Below, piece after piece: positions 25,894-34,712 of a stretch of 64,000 bases of DNA. The notes under the pieces were generated by a model. It was not told where the DNA came from, ran no database searches, and saw only the letters and a program-made list of their open reading frames with translations. The stretch is from Tepidibacillus_B infernus (GTDB lineage: Bacteria > Bacillota > Bacilli > Tepidibacillales > Tepidibacillaceae), in assembly GCF_048898065.1 (NCBI RefSeq), contig NZ_JBLWFI010000001.1:744001-808000 (forward strand), in the 5' to 3' direction. Positions within the stretch are counted from its first letter, which is position 1, and every line of letters starts with the position of its first letter. The position numbers were made by a program, and so were the translations under genes.

Positions 25894-27019
25894 AAACAGC
25901 AAATTATTAAGTTTATTTTCCGGAACCTTTGGTTTTACGTTGATTTCTATTTTGATCGGCTTAATTATAGGTGCCATCGTACTGTCAATTGCAGGATATA
26001 ATCCGTTTGAAGCTTATAGTGTCATGTTTAAAGGGATATTTAGTAAACCCAAATATATTGCATACGCTATTATTTACGCTACACCACTCATTATGACAGG
26101 TTTATCTGTTGCCTTTGCCTTTCGTACAGGACTATTTAATATTGGTGCTGAAGGACAGTTTATTATTGGGGCATTAACAGCAGCTTTGACAGGTTACTTT
26201 TTAAAGTTGCCCCCAGTTATCCATGTCCTTGTGGTATTTGTTTTGGCTGCTACTGCTGCAGGATTGTGGGGAGGTATTTCAGGTTTTTTAAAAGCAAAAT
26301 TTGGTGTTCATGAAGTTATTTCAACAATCATGTTGAATTGGATCGCATTATATCTAAATAACTATGTTGTGATGTTGGAAGGCTTTAAAAAACCTCAAAG
26401 TGAGGCATCTTATGAAGTTTTAAGTACTGCTAGCATAGGACTTTTGGAAAAATGGAAATTATCTGAAGCTGGTAGAGAATGGCTTAGAAACTTTCCATTT
26501 TTGGCTGATATGATGAGAGCACCAATTAACTTAGGATTTATTATAGCTATTTTACTAGCAATCTTAGTCTGGTTTATTTTAAATAAAACGACATTGGGAT
26601 ATGAATTACGATCAGTGGGATTTAACAAATTTGCTGCTGAGTATGGTGGAATTGGTGTGAAAAAAAGTATTATTATCTCCATGATGATTGCTGGTGCCTT
26701 AGCAGGGATGGCTGGTGCTGTTCAAGTATTAGGTGTTACGAAAAAAGTTGCAGTATTAGCTGCGATGGAAGGTTATGGATTTGATGGAATCGCTGTATCA
26801 CTAATTGGGAGTAATACAGCTTTAGGTAGTGTTTTAGCTGGTCTATTATTTGGTGGTCTTAAGTATGGTGGACCTAAAATCCAGTCTGCTTTAGGTGCCC
26901 CATCAGAGGTCGTAAACATTGTAATGGGTACGATTGTATTCTTTATTGCTATTCCAAAGTTTATTAAAATGATGCTGTCGCTAAGAAGTAAGAAACGAGG
27001 TGAACAAGATGTTAGATAG
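25877..27019 (+). CDS. Nucleoside-type ABC importer permease 1
   Basis: About 380 aa, multi-pass membrane protein of the BPD_transp_2 family. Seen: FGFTLISILIGLIIGAIVLSI in the first span, FRTGLFNIGAEGQFIIGAL (the coupling-helix signature of this family), and GYGFDGIAVSLIGSNTALGS. Corresponds to NupP. ATG 25877 follows AGGAGGTG; the ribosome site lies inside the ATPase gene. It overlaps the next permease by 11 bases, so the two are probably made in equal amounts. Confidence 0.92.
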   Translation: MLDKNKNSKLLSLFSGTFGFTLISILIGLIIGAIVLSIAGYNPFEAYSVMFKGIFSKPKYIAYAIIYATPLIMTGLSVAFAFRTGLFNIGAEGQFIIGALTAALTGYFLKLPPVIHVLVVFVLAATAAGLWGGISGFLKAKFGVHEVISTIMLNWIALYLNNYVVMLEGFKKPQSEASYEVLSTASIGLLEKWKLSEAGREWLRNFPFLADMMRAPINLGFIIAILLAILVWFILNKTTLGYELRSVGFNKFAAEYGGIGVKKSIIISMMIAGALAGMAGAVQVLGVTKKVAVLAAMEGYGFDGIAVSLIGSNTALGSVLAGLLFGGLKYGGPKIQSALGAPSEVVNIVMGTIVFFIAIPKFIKMMLSLRSKKRGEQDVR

Positions 27020-27941
27020 TTTAGCATTTATTATTGGAACTACTTTGATGTATGCAACACCACTTATTTATACAGCTTTAGGTGGAGTCATCTCAGAGAA
27101 TTCGGGAGTGGTTAACATTGGACTTGAAGGAATGATGACGATTGGCGCCTTTACTGGGGCAACAGTGGGTTATTTTTCAGGTGATCCGTGGATAGGATTT
27201 TTGTCTGCTGGAATTGCAGGAGGTGTATTAGCATTATTTCATGCTATTGCTTCTGTCACTTTTGCTGCTGATCAAGTGGTATCTGGTATTGCCATTAACT
27301 TTCTTGGCCCAGGACTAGCTTTGTTTTTAAGTCGTTTATTCTTTGACGGGGCAACGATGACAAAGCCAATACCATTAACTAATAAAATTCCAAGACCCTT
27401 TGATGGGGTATTTCCACAAAATTCTTTTTTAGATCTAGTGTTTAATCAGTATGCAACCGTCTATCTTGCTTTTTTTCTTGTACTTGTTATTTGGTATACC
27501 CTTTACAAAACGAAACTTGGTCTAAGAATACGAGCAGTTGGTGAACATCCAAAAGCAGCTGATACGTTGGGTGTTAACATTTATAGAATTAGATATTTAG
27601 CTGTGATTATGTCAGGAGTTTTTGCAGGTTTTGGTGGAGCGGCAATGAGCATTGCTGTTGTCTCTAATTTCAGACCTACCTTAATTTCTGGGCAAGGTTT
27701 TATTGCTTTAGCTGCAATGATTTTTGGTAAATGGAAGCCTCAAGGGGCAATGTGGGCATCTCTCTTATTTGGGGCAGCACAAGGTCTAATCGTTTACCTT
27801 GGAGGAACAGGTATACAAATTTCTTCGCAAATCTTAGCGATGTTACCATATGTATTAACATTAATTATTCTTATGGGTTTTGTAGGGAGAGCAGTTGCTC
27901 CTGCAGCAGATGGGATACCTTATGAAAAAGATCAACGTTAA
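27009..27941 (+). CDS. Nucleoside-type ABC importer permease 2
   Basis: About 310 aa, second BPD_transp_2 permease (NupQ type). Seen: NSGVVNIGLEGMMTIGAF, AADQVVSGIAINFLG, RAVGEHPKAADTLGVN and GQGFIALAAMIFGKWKP. ATG 27009 lies 5-6 bases after GAGGTGA; a GTG at 27000 is in frame but lies within the ribosome site. Last gene of the transporter operon, closed by a strong terminator. Confidence 0.92.
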   Translation: MLDSLAFIIGTTLMYATPLIYTALGGVISENSGVVNIGLEGMMTIGAFTGATVGYFSGDPWIGFLSAGIAGGVLALFHAIASVTFAADQVVSGIAINFLGPGLALFLSRLFFDGATMTKPIPLTNKIPRPFDGVFPQNSFLDLVFNQYATVYLAFFLVLVIWYTLYKTKLGLRIRAVGEHPKAADTLGVNIYRIRYLAVIMSGVFAGFGGAAMSIAVVSNFRPTLISGQGFIALAAMIFGKWKPQGAMWASLLFGAAQGLIVYLGGTGIQISSQILAMLPYVLTLIILMGFVGRAVAPAADGIPYEKDQR

Positions 27942-27951
27942 AAGAAGCAAT

Positions 27952-27989
27952 AAAAAACAGTCCTTTCATGATTGAAAGGACTGTTTTTT
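27952..27989 (+). terminator. Intrinsic terminator of the nucleoside transporter operon
   Basis: AAAAAACAGTCCTTTCA, loop TGAT, TGAAAGGACTGTTTTTT; 17-base stem. Confidence 0.93.
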
Positions 27990-27991
27990 AT

Positions 27992-28022
27992 TGTATCAAG
28001 ATTTCATGTAAAAATTATGATA
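27992..28022 (+). promoter_or_regulatory. Possible SigG promoter for the small protein-sleB pair
   Basis: TGTATC (27992-27997), 18 bases, TATGATA (28016-28022), compared with TGAATA-N17/18-CATACTA. SleB is made under SigG in B. subtilis, which supports the reading; the -35 is imperfect. Confidence 0.35.
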
Positions 28023-28069
28023 AATGGGGAAAGATAAACCTAAGCAAAAATGTTAAGGAGGATGAGAAA

Positions 28070-28204
28070 ATGTTTATACGAATTAGAGCCAAATTCCCAG
28101 AAATAGAACATATCAATCAACCAGAGGTATTTCCTCCTGCCCCTCCAGAAGCTGAGCCATTTGAGCCGCCAATGCATCCTGAAAGACCGAATATAAAGGA
28201 GTAA
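28070..28204 (+). CDS. Small proline/glutamate-rich protein upstream of sleB
   Basis: 44 residues, not recognised. It starts at ATG 28070, 8 bases after AAGGAGG, a very good ribosome site. The N-terminal MFIRIRAKFPEIEH is amphipathic; the rest is Pro- and Glu-rich (FPPAPPEAEPFEPPMHP). No signal peptide or membrane segment. It is 30 bases ahead of sleB and probably shares its transcript, so it may be a forespore or spore protein; that is inference. Confidence 0.65.
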   Translation: MFIRIRAKFPEIEHINQPEVFPPAPPEAEPFEPPMHPERPNIKE

Positions 28205-28234
28205 AATTAATTTATGAAAGAAAGAGGAATCAAC

Positions 28235-28993
28235 ATGAACAAACGAATGTTAGCTATCCTGCTTTCAATCACATTAGCGTTAACAGGTATCTATGTTTCA
28301 TATGATGAATGGTTTAAATCGGACCAAGAATCCTTTGGTAAAACTATTTTAGTCCGAGGAATGAGAGGCGGAGATGTTTACGAATTACAAGGTAGATTAA
28401 AATTATTAGGATTTTATACTGGACCAGTTGATGGGGTCTTCGGCTTAAGAACGTATAGAGCTGTTCGCCTTTTCCAATATGAATTTGGTTTAAAGATAGA
28501 TGGTCTTGTTGGTCCTAAGACTAAGTTAAAGCTTTGGAAAGCGACGAAACACTGGCGGCCAGAATATACTGCTCCCAAAAAGGTAGCTAAAAAGCCTACA
28601 TTGACTAGAAAGGTATCTACTTATTCAAGAGGAGGTTTCTCAGCTAATGATATTCGAATGATGGCGAATGCAGTATATGGGGAGGCTAGAGGAGAGCCTT
28701 ATGTTGGTCAAGTTGCTGTGGCTGCCGTTATTCTTAATCGGGTGAAACACTCTTCTTTCCCAAATACTCCTTCAGGTGTCATATTCGAACCAGGTGCCTT
28801 TACAGCGGTTGCTGATGGACAGATTTGGTTAACCCCAAATAAAACAGCTGAGAAAGCAGTAAGAGATGCTTTAAATGGTTGGGATCCAACAGGGGGTGCG
28901 ATCTATTATTTTAACCCTGACACTGCAACATCTGGCTGGATCTGGTCAAGACCACAGATTAAGAAAATTGGAAAACATATTTTTGCAAAATAG
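28235..28993 (+). CDS. sleB: Spore cortex-lytic enzyme SleB
   Basis: Lytic transglycosylase that breaks muramic-lactam cortex peptidoglycan during germination. 252 aa. Seen: signal-like N terminus (residues 1-22), PG_binding_1 domain with VYELQGRLKLLGFYTGPVDG (about 48-67, within 40-102), a basic linker, and the SleB/CwlJ catalytic domain with NAVYGEARGEP, catalytic Glu150. ATG 28235 gives a proper signal peptide; an ATG at 28214 adds seven residues. Unlike B. subtilis, no ypeB follows. Confidence 0.92.
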   Translation: MNKRMLAILLSITLALTGIYVSYDEWFKSDQESFGKTILVRGMRGGDVYELQGRLKLLGFYTGPVDGVFGLRTYRAVRLFQYEFGLKIDGLVGPKTKLKLWKATKHWRPEYTAPKKVAKKPTLTRKVSTYSRGGFSANDIRMMANAVYGEARGEPYVGQVAVAAVILNRVKHSSFPNTPSGVIFEPGAFTAVADGQIWLTPNKTAEKAVRDALNGWDPTGGAIYYFNPDTATSGWIWSRPQIKKIGKHIFAK

Positions 28994-29009
28994 TACAAGA
29001 TAGTATAAT
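28983..29009 (+). promoter_or_regulatory. Possible SigA promoter for the zinc-ribbon gene
   Basis: TTGCAA (28983-28988) and TATAAT (29004-29009) with a short 15-base spacer. The -35 lies inside the end of sleB. Confidence 0.4.
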
Positions 29010-29037
29010 AGACCATTTATTACGGGAGTGAATTTAT

Positions 29038-29181
29038 TTGTGGAATTGTGAATATTGTGGTAGTGATAAAGGAATGTATTATAAAGATGGCCAATTTGAA
29101 GGAATGCTTTGTTTAGATCCTAATTGTGGTCGTATTAACGAAATAAAAGAGGACCAAGTCATTTATGAAAGTGATTTATAA
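29038..29181 (+). CDS. Small zinc-ribbon-like protein
   Basis: A 47-residue protein starting at TTG 29038, 8 bases after GGGAGTG. It has four cysteines in two pairs: CEYC (4-7) and CLDPNC (25-30), typical of a zinc ribbon. The rest is acidic. No specific family recognised. It has a possible promoter upstream and a terminator-like hairpin after it, so it looks like an independent gene. Possible roles include RNA or protein binding, but none can be assigned. Confidence 0.65.
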   Translation: MWNCEYCGSDKGMYYKDGQFEGMLCLDPNCGRINEIKEDQVIYESDL

Positions 29182-29186
29182 AGTGA

Positions 29187-29217
29187 AGAAGGGGGTAAAT
29201 AGCCTCCTTTTTATTTT
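29187..29217 (+). terminator. Terminator-like hairpin after the zinc-ribbon gene
   Basis: AAGGGGG, loop TAAATAG, CCTCCTT with one G-U pair, then a T-rich tail. Confidence 0.65.
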
Positions 29218-29299
29218 GTAAAGGCAAGAATAAAGATTATAATAGAGAATATGGTGAAAGATGGTAGTTGGATGATAATAGGAAGGAGTTGTATTACTG

Positions 29300-30574
29300 T
29301 TGAGACTATCTACTTCTCAAATAAATAATATAACGGTTCATTATTTGCAAACAAATAAATTCAAAACAAATACGATTGTTCTAAATATCGTCCAAGAGTT
29401 AACAGAAGAGGATGTTACAAAAATATCGTTGATCCCCAATATCTTGAAAAGAGGGACTGCTCATTTACTTTCAAATCAAATGATTCAAGAAAAATTAGAT
29501 CAATTATATGGAGCATTATTCCATGTCAACGTCTTTAAAAGAGGAGAAAAGCAAATCGTCCAGTTTAATTTAGAAGTAGCAAACGAAAAGTTTATCAAAG
29601 AAGCAATAAATATATTAGCACAGTCCTTACACCTATTAAGTGATTTGTTAACAAATCCTTATACAGTGGATGAGGGGTTTAACCCTGATTTTGTCCAATC
29701 AGAAAAGCAATTATTAGCGAATCGTATCAATAGTATTTTGGATGATAAAATCCAATATGCTGAAATGAAGATGATCGATCATATGTGTAAGGAAGAAAGG
29801 TACCACCTTTTACCTGATGGGAAAATTGAAGACTTGGATCATATAACCGCTAAAAATTTGTATGACTTTTACCAGAGTTGGGTAAAAACTTCCCCTATTG
29901 ATTTATTTATTGTAGGGGATTTTAACTCTGAAGAACTGTTACTAGAGATTCAGCGTCTGTTTCATATTAATCATCGTAAGGTGAAATCATTGTCTCCTAC
30001 ACAAGTACATGTACCCGTTAATCAAGAGAAAGTCATCGTTGAAGAGCTTGATGTGAAGCAAGGAAAATTAAACATTGGTTTAAGAACCTTTACAAGTATT
30101 CAAGATGATGATTATGTTGCATTGCTCTTATATAATGGAATCCTTGGTGGTTTTTCCCATTCTAAATTATTTGTTAATGTAAGGGAAAAAGCTAGTTTAG
30201 CCTATTATGCTGTTTCAAGATTGGATAGTCATAAAGGAATCATGACCATCCAAAGTGGAATTGAAATTGAAAATTATGATAAAGCAGTTCAGATCATTAA
30301 AGAGCAATTGAAATTGATGAAAGATGGGCAGATCTCTAACCAAGAATTTGAACAAACGAAGGCTGTTTTATCTAATCAATTAAGAGAGATGCTTGATCGT
30401 CCTAGAAAGTTGATTGACTTTGAATATCATTCTGTATTAAGTCAAAAAAATCGATCTTTGGATCAAATATTAAAGGAAATTGAAAGAACAACCATTGATG
30501 AGATTACCCAAGTAGCTCAAAAAATCAAAATAGATACGATTTATTTTTTAAAAGATAGAAAGGACAGATCTTGA
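29300..30574 (+). CDS. ymfF: M16-like peptidase homologue YmfF (no zinc motif)
   Basis: 424 aa, insulinase-fold protein. The zinc H-x-x-E-H motif is absent, the corresponding region reading ILKRGTAHLL, while the second-domain element SKLFVNVREKASLAYYAVSRL is retained. In B. subtilis YmfF and YmfH are paired, and other M16B enzymes act as active/inactive heterodimers, so YmfF is probably the non-catalytic partner. Starts at TTG 29300, 11 bases after AAGGAG. Its stop overlaps the ymfH start (TGATG). Confidence 0.87.
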   Translation: MRLSTSQINNITVHYLQTNKFKTNTIVLNIVQELTEEDVTKISLIPNILKRGTAHLLSNQMIQEKLDQLYGALFHVNVFKRGEKQIVQFNLEVANEKFIKEAINILAQSLHLLSDLLTNPYTVDEGFNPDFVQSEKQLLANRINSILDDKIQYAEMKMIDHMCKEERYHLLPDGKIEDLDHITAKNLYDFYQSWVKTSPIDLFIVGDFNSEELLLEIQRLFHINHRKVKSLSPTQVHVPVNQEKVIVEELDVKQGKLNIGLRTFTSIQDDDYVALLLYNGILGGFSHSKLFVNVREKASLAYYAVSRLDSHKGIMTIQSGIEIENYDKAVQIIKEQLKLMKDGQISNQEFEQTKAVLSNQLREMLDRPRKLIDFEYHSVLSQKNRSLDQILKEIERTTIDEITQVAQKIKIDTIYFLKDRKDRS

Positions 30575-31842
30575 TGGAAAAAATCTTTTTTGAACAATTA
30601 GCTGAAACAGTATACTCAGAACAGTTAACAAATGGATTACGTGTTTTTGTGCTCTCTAAAAAGGATTATCAAAAAACATATGCAACCTTTACGACTAGAT
30701 ATGGGTCGATTGATCGTTCTTTCAAGATAGATGGGCAGTTGTTTAATGTACCGGATGGTATTGCTCATTTTTTGGAGCACAAAATGTTTGAAGAAGAAGA
30801 TGGGGATATTTTTAATCGTTTTGCAATGCAGGGAGCTCAAGTTAATGCTTTTACAAGCTTTGATCGAACTACCTATCTTTTCTCAAGCACACAAAACGTA
30901 AAGGAAAATCTTAACACCTTATTAGATTTTGTTCAACATCCTTATTTTACAGATGAAAATGTTGAGAAAGAAAAGGGAATTATCGCACAAGAAATAAGAA
31001 TGTATGATGATAATCCAGATTGGAGACTTTATTTTGGATTAATTCAATCTTTGTATTCAAACCATCCCATTCATATTGATATTGCTGGGTCAGTAGAATC
31101 TATTTATCAAATCACAAAGGAACAATTAGATCTTTGTTATCAAACATTTTACCATCCAAGCAATATGGTACTTTTTATTGTTGGTGGAATTGATCCAATA
31201 GAAATTCTCAAAGTAGTTGAAGAAAATCAATCTCAAAAAGTCTTTACTAAAAGAAAAAAAGTTGAGCGAAATTACCCTCCACAAGATGCTGAAGTGAAAG
31301 ATCGCAACAAGATTCAGTTAACAGTTTCAATACCAAAAGTTTTAGTTGGATTTAAAGATCAACAAATAGGGTTAACTGGTAAAGATTTTTTATAAAGAGA
31401 ATTTGGTATTCAAATTTTGTTAGAAATGATCTTTGGTACTGGATCGGATTTATATCAGGAACTTCTTGATCAAGGATTAATTGATGAAGACTTTGGCTTT
31501 GAATATCAAATAGAGAATCAATATGGTTTTTCTTTAATTGGGGGTAATAGTAAGGATCCAGACAAATTTATCAATCGAGTGAAAGAGGTATTAGAAAAGA
31601 AAAAAACAGGTGGGTTAAATCTTGATGATTTTAATCGAGTTAAGAAAAAGAAAATTGGGGACTTCCTAAGGAAAATGAATTCCCCTGAATATATTGCAAA
31701 CGAATTTACACGATATATTTTTAATGAAGCGATATTGTTTGATGTATTGCCAACTCTTGAGAGTTTAAACCTATCAGATATTACAGTTCAACTAGAACAT
31801 TTCAATTTTGAGCAAATGGCTGTTTCAATTGTACATTCTTAG
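30574..31842 (+). pseudogene. ymfH: M16 zinc peptidase YmfH, interrupted by an in-frame TAA
   Basis: The reading frame stays in phase from ATG 30574 to 31842 (423 codons including both stops) but has TAA at 31393-31395. The N part (273 aa) has the zinc motif HFLEHKMFEEEDGD and EIRMYDDNPDWRLYFG. The part after the stop resumes with REFGIQILLEMIFGTG and ends with KKKKIGDFLRKMNSPEYIANEF, all strongly like B. subtilis YmfH. In that protein the stop position is a Lys in a KELLKHEL context, so one A-to-T change would explain it. Either the gene is broken, the stop is read through, the halves are made separately, or the base is an error. No good ribosome site precedes the second part (a TTG at 31417 is available). 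Confidence 0.88.
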
Positions 31843-31866
31843 GGAAAGCTGAGGAGAAAAACGGGA

Positions 31867-32598
31867 ATGAAAAATATAGCGTTAGTTACTGGTGCTTCAG
31901 GTACCATTGGCTCTGCAATTGCAAAACATTTACTACTGAATAATATCGAAGTTATTATGCAATATCACCAACATCTTGATCGAATAAAAGAAATAGAACA
32001 ACAGTTTATTAATCATCAGGTTAGGTTGTGGACGATACAAGCAGATTTATCAACAATAGAAGGGATCAATAATCTGTTTTTACATATTGCCCGACTTGGG
32101 TTACATCCTAGTATTCTTATAAATGCAGCAGGAATTTCTCATTATGGTCTTATCCAAGATGTCAGTTTTAAGGAATGGCAAAAGGTCATTCATTCACATG
32201 TATTGAGTGCGTATTTTTGTTCACAAAAAGTGATTCCAGAAATGATAAAGAATAAATATGGGAGAATCGTTAATATTTCTTCAATCTGGGGTGAAAAAGG
32301 AGCAGCCAATGAAGTTTTATATTCAATGGCAAAAGGAGCAATCAATACATTCACGAAAGCGCTAGCAAAAGAACTTGCTCCTTCAGGCATTACCGTTAAT
32401 GCAATTGCTCCAGGAATAGTGATGTCGGATATGATGGCGAATTTTTCTCAGCTGGAACTTGAGGAAATGAAGAAAGAGATACCACTTCAACGTTTTGCTA
32501 GTCCATCTGAAATTGCAGAATGGGTTTATCATTTTTTAGATTCAAATTCCGCTTACGTAACAGGTCAAATTATTCATATCGATGGTGGCTGGAATTAA
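31867..32598 (+). CDS. ymfI: SDR-family oxidoreductase YmfI (FabG-like)
   Basis: 243 aa short-chain dehydrogenase/reductase. Seen: cofactor motif TGASGTIG (8-15), NAAG at 86-89, catalytic Ser139, Tyr152 and Lys156 (YSMAK), and a C-terminal YVTGQIIHIDGGW. It resembles 3-oxoacyl-ACP reductases, but the substrate of YmfI is not established. ATG 31867 follows GAGGAGAAAAACGGG. Lies after ymfFH as in B. subtilis. Its last 29 bases overlap the end of a minus-strand gene. Confidence 0.88.
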   Translation: MKNIALVTGASGTIGSAIAKHLLLNNIEVIMQYHQHLDRIKEIEQQFINHQVRLWTIQADLSTIEGINNLFLHIARLGLHPSILINAAGISHYGLIQDVSFKEWQKVIHSHVLSAYFCSQKVIPEMIKNKYGRIVNISSIWGEKGAANEVLYSMAKGAINTFTKALAKELAPSGITVNAIAPGIVMSDMMANFSQLELEEMKKEIPLQRFASPSEIAEWVYHFLDSNSAYVTGQIIHIDGGWN

Positions 32599-33385
32599 GC
32601 TTTACATCAAGAAAGAAATCAATCGATGATTTTAATTGATCCAAATCTACTAATGTATTTGTGCAAGGACCTTCTGGGCGAGTGTTGGCAATTGCAAGCA
32701 CTGGAATATGTGAAGGCACATCTTTTACTCCTGCGTACAGGTCACGTTCACAAGCAACAGCGATAATACCTTTTGACTTCTTTTCTTTTAATATTTCTCT
32801 CGCTTGCGACCCACCAGCTGCGATATGAAAGTTTAAATGATAACTTTTGGTAAGCTCTATAAGTTCTTCCCTCGTTTGCTTTGATAAGCAACGAGGGACT
32901 AAAATTAAAAGTTCATCTTTTGCAATCGGTTGATAGAGAATACGTGTCAAATGATTCCCAACCTGTAGCATGGAATGGACGATCCGATCGTATGAAAAAC
33001 CTAATTTTTTTCCTATTCCTAATGAGATTTTGGTGATTATTAAATCTGCTAATTGTTTATCTTTGAGATAAAAAACAAAAGGTTTTTTCAACCATAATGT
33101 TAATAGAAACAAAATAAAATAAGTAAGGATAAGAACAGTTATACTGATTGTAAGCCAATTTATAAAATTATGAGTCATAAAATTAGATATATGAGGTCGT
33201 ATAAAAAAATAGACTGTCCAAATCAACCCTAGTAAAAGGATATTTGTGAGTGAGACTAGAGATAAAAATAATTTCGAATCTGTTGCAAGATTCCCCTCAT
33301 TTTGTTCAATTTGCCCATTCCAATTTTCCCATTCATCACCTAATCGTCTTGGTTTAAGTTCAACGTATTCTTGCTTAGAATTCAT
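32570..33385 (-). CDS. DUF116 family membrane protein
   Basis: 271 aa on the minus strand. Two membrane segments (LFLSLVSLTNILLLGLIW and the LTISITVLILTYFILFLL stretch) are followed by a cytosolic domain with conserved DUF116 cysteines: VPRCLSK, GIIAVACERDL and RPEGPCTNTLVD. Function unknown; the Cys pattern suggests metal or iron-sulfur binding. ATG 33385 has AAAGGGAT at a good distance; an ATG at 33403 has none. It converges with ymfI, overlapping by 29 bases. No B. subtilis counterpart is known at this site. Confidence 0.82.
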   Translation of the reverse strand: MNSKQEYVELKPRRLGDEWENWNGQIEQNEGNLATDSKLFLSLVSLTNILLLGLIWTVYFFIRPHISNFMTHNFINWLTISITVLILTYFILFLLTLWLKKPFVFYLKDKQLADLIITKISLGIGKKLGFSYDRIVHSMLQVGNHLTRILYQPIAKDELLILVPRCLSKQTREELIELTKSYHLNFHIAAGGSQAREILKEKKSKGIIAVACERDLYAGVKDVPSHIPVLAIANTRPEGPCTNTLVDLDQLKSSIDFFLDVKLNSSHHRYE

Positions 33386-33540
33386 TTCATCAATCCCTTT
33401 CATTGTTAATATATCAATATTTTGTAACGTATTATTCTTTTTTATTCACCTTTTTTTGTATAAAATATGTTAAAAACATACATATTACAAAATGAACGGA
33501 AAAACTATCCGTAAAATTCTAAACAGGAGGTTAAAAATCT

Positions 33541-33792
33541 ATGTCAGTATTAGATAATTTTTCTAATTGGAAGAATTTTTTAAATGAACGGGTGGATCAA
33601 GCTCAAAAAATGGGAATGAATAATGAAACCATTTCTAATCTTGCATACCAGATAGGAGATTATTTAGCAGCACAAGTAGATCCAAAAAATAATGAAGAAA
33701 GATTATTAAAAGAATTATGGGATGCAAGTAACGAAGAGCAACAAAAAACATTAGCACAAGTTATGGTAAATATGGTTGATAAAAAACAATAA
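33541..33792 (+). CDS. ymfJ: YmfJ, DUF3243 protein
   Basis: 83-residue helical protein. Seen: NWKNFLNERVDQAQKMGM, IGDYLAAQVDPKNNEERLLKELW and QQKTLAQVMVNMV, the DUF3243 pattern. Unknown function; in B. subtilis ymfJ likewise lies between ymfI and ymfK. ATG 33541 follows AACAGGAGGTTAAAAA. It is divergent from the DUF116 gene, so the 155-base gap must hold promoters for both. A terminator follows. Confidence 0.87.
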   Translation: MSVLDNFSNWKNFLNERVDQAQKMGMNNETISNLAYQIGDYLAAQVDPKNNEERLLKELWDASNEEQQKTLAQVMVNMVDKKQ

Positions 33793-33804
33793 TAAAAACC
33801 CTTC

Positions 33805-33836
33805 AAAAAATTGCCCCTCTGATGGGGCTTTTTTTT
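33805..33836 (+). terminator. Intrinsic terminator after ymfJ
   Basis: GCCCC, loop TCTGAT, GGGGC followed by eight T, with an upstream A run. Confidence 0.9.
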
Positions 33837-33920
33837 CAGTTTTTTTTTAAAATTAAAAGGAAATCTATCCATGATGTAGAATAACTCACAGTATGAAACT
33901 AAGCTGAGTGAGGTTTTAAA

Positions 33921-34697
33921 ATGAATGTTGAACATCAATGGTATCTGGAATATCAAATTCATAAAAATAGGCCGGGACTATTAGGAGATATTTCTTCGAT
34001 TTTGGGTATGATGTCTATTAACATTGTTACAATAAATGGAGTAGACCTGCAAAAAAGAGGAATGATTCTTCAAACGAATGACGAAGAGAAAATCAAATTA
34101 TTAGGTGATGTGTTAAAATATATTGAAAATATTACAATCACTGCTTACAGGCCTCTAACTATACTCGATCGTCTTGCTGTAAGACACGGTCGGTATATTT
34201 GTAGGGATGTAACTGATAATAAAACATTTCGTTTTACTAGAGACGATCTAGGTTTATTAGTCGATTTCTTAAGCGAAATATTTAAGAAGCAAGGACATCA
34301 AGTAATTGGAATTAGAGGAATACCGAGAGTAGGAAAAACGGAATCTGTTGTAGCTGGTAGTGTCTCTGCGAATAAACGATGGACCTTTATCTCTTCTACA
34401 TTACTTAGACAAACGGTTAGAAACCAATTAGCAGATGATGAATTTAATACAGATAATGTTTTTATTATTGATGGAATTGTATCTACTCTTCGATCTAATG
34501 AAAGACACCATTCATTAGTAAGAGAAATTATGAGAATGCCTGCAACAAAAGTAATTGAGCACCCAGATATTTTTATTAGAGAAACAGAATTTGACAATGA
34601 TGATTTCGATTATATCATTGAACTACGCAATCATAATGATGAGGAAATCAGTTACGATTTGATCAACACAGGATTTTCATCTTTTGATATTAGTTAG
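33921..34697 (+). CDS. ymfK: YmfK, DUF3388 protein
   Basis: 258 aa. The N terminus looks like an ACT domain (RPGLLGDISSILGMMSINIVTI). A P-loop follows, GIRGIPRVGKTES (131-142), so an NTPase-like fold is likely. The rest matches DUF3388, which is confined mainly to spore-forming Bacillales and has no known function. ACT plus P-loop suggests a ligand-sensing nucleotide-binding protein; this is inference. Located ymfJ-ymfK-rodZ as in B. subtilis. Confidence 0.85.
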   Translation: MNVEHQWYLEYQIHKNRPGLLGDISSILGMMSINIVTINGVDLQKRGMILQTNDEEKIKLLGDVLKYIENITITAYRPLTILDRLAVRHGRYICRDVTDNKTFRFTRDDLGLLVDFLSEIFKKQGHQVIGIRGIPRVGKTESVVAGSVSANKRWTFISSTLLRQTVRNQLADDEFNTDNVFIIDGIVSTLRSNERHHSLVREIMRMPATKVIEHPDIFIRETEFDNDDFDYIIELRNHNDEEISYDLINTGFSSFDIS

Positions 34698-34712
34698 AAT
34701 GGAGGTGTATTT

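Noticed and set aside
31385..31420. Frameshift in ymfH at the T6 run
   Set aside because: Both halves are in the same frame, so a substitution stop, not an indel, is the simplest reading.
33246..33473. 75-codon plus-strand open frame opposite the DUF116 gene
   Set aside because: Antisense to the conserved DUF116 protein and lacking motifs.
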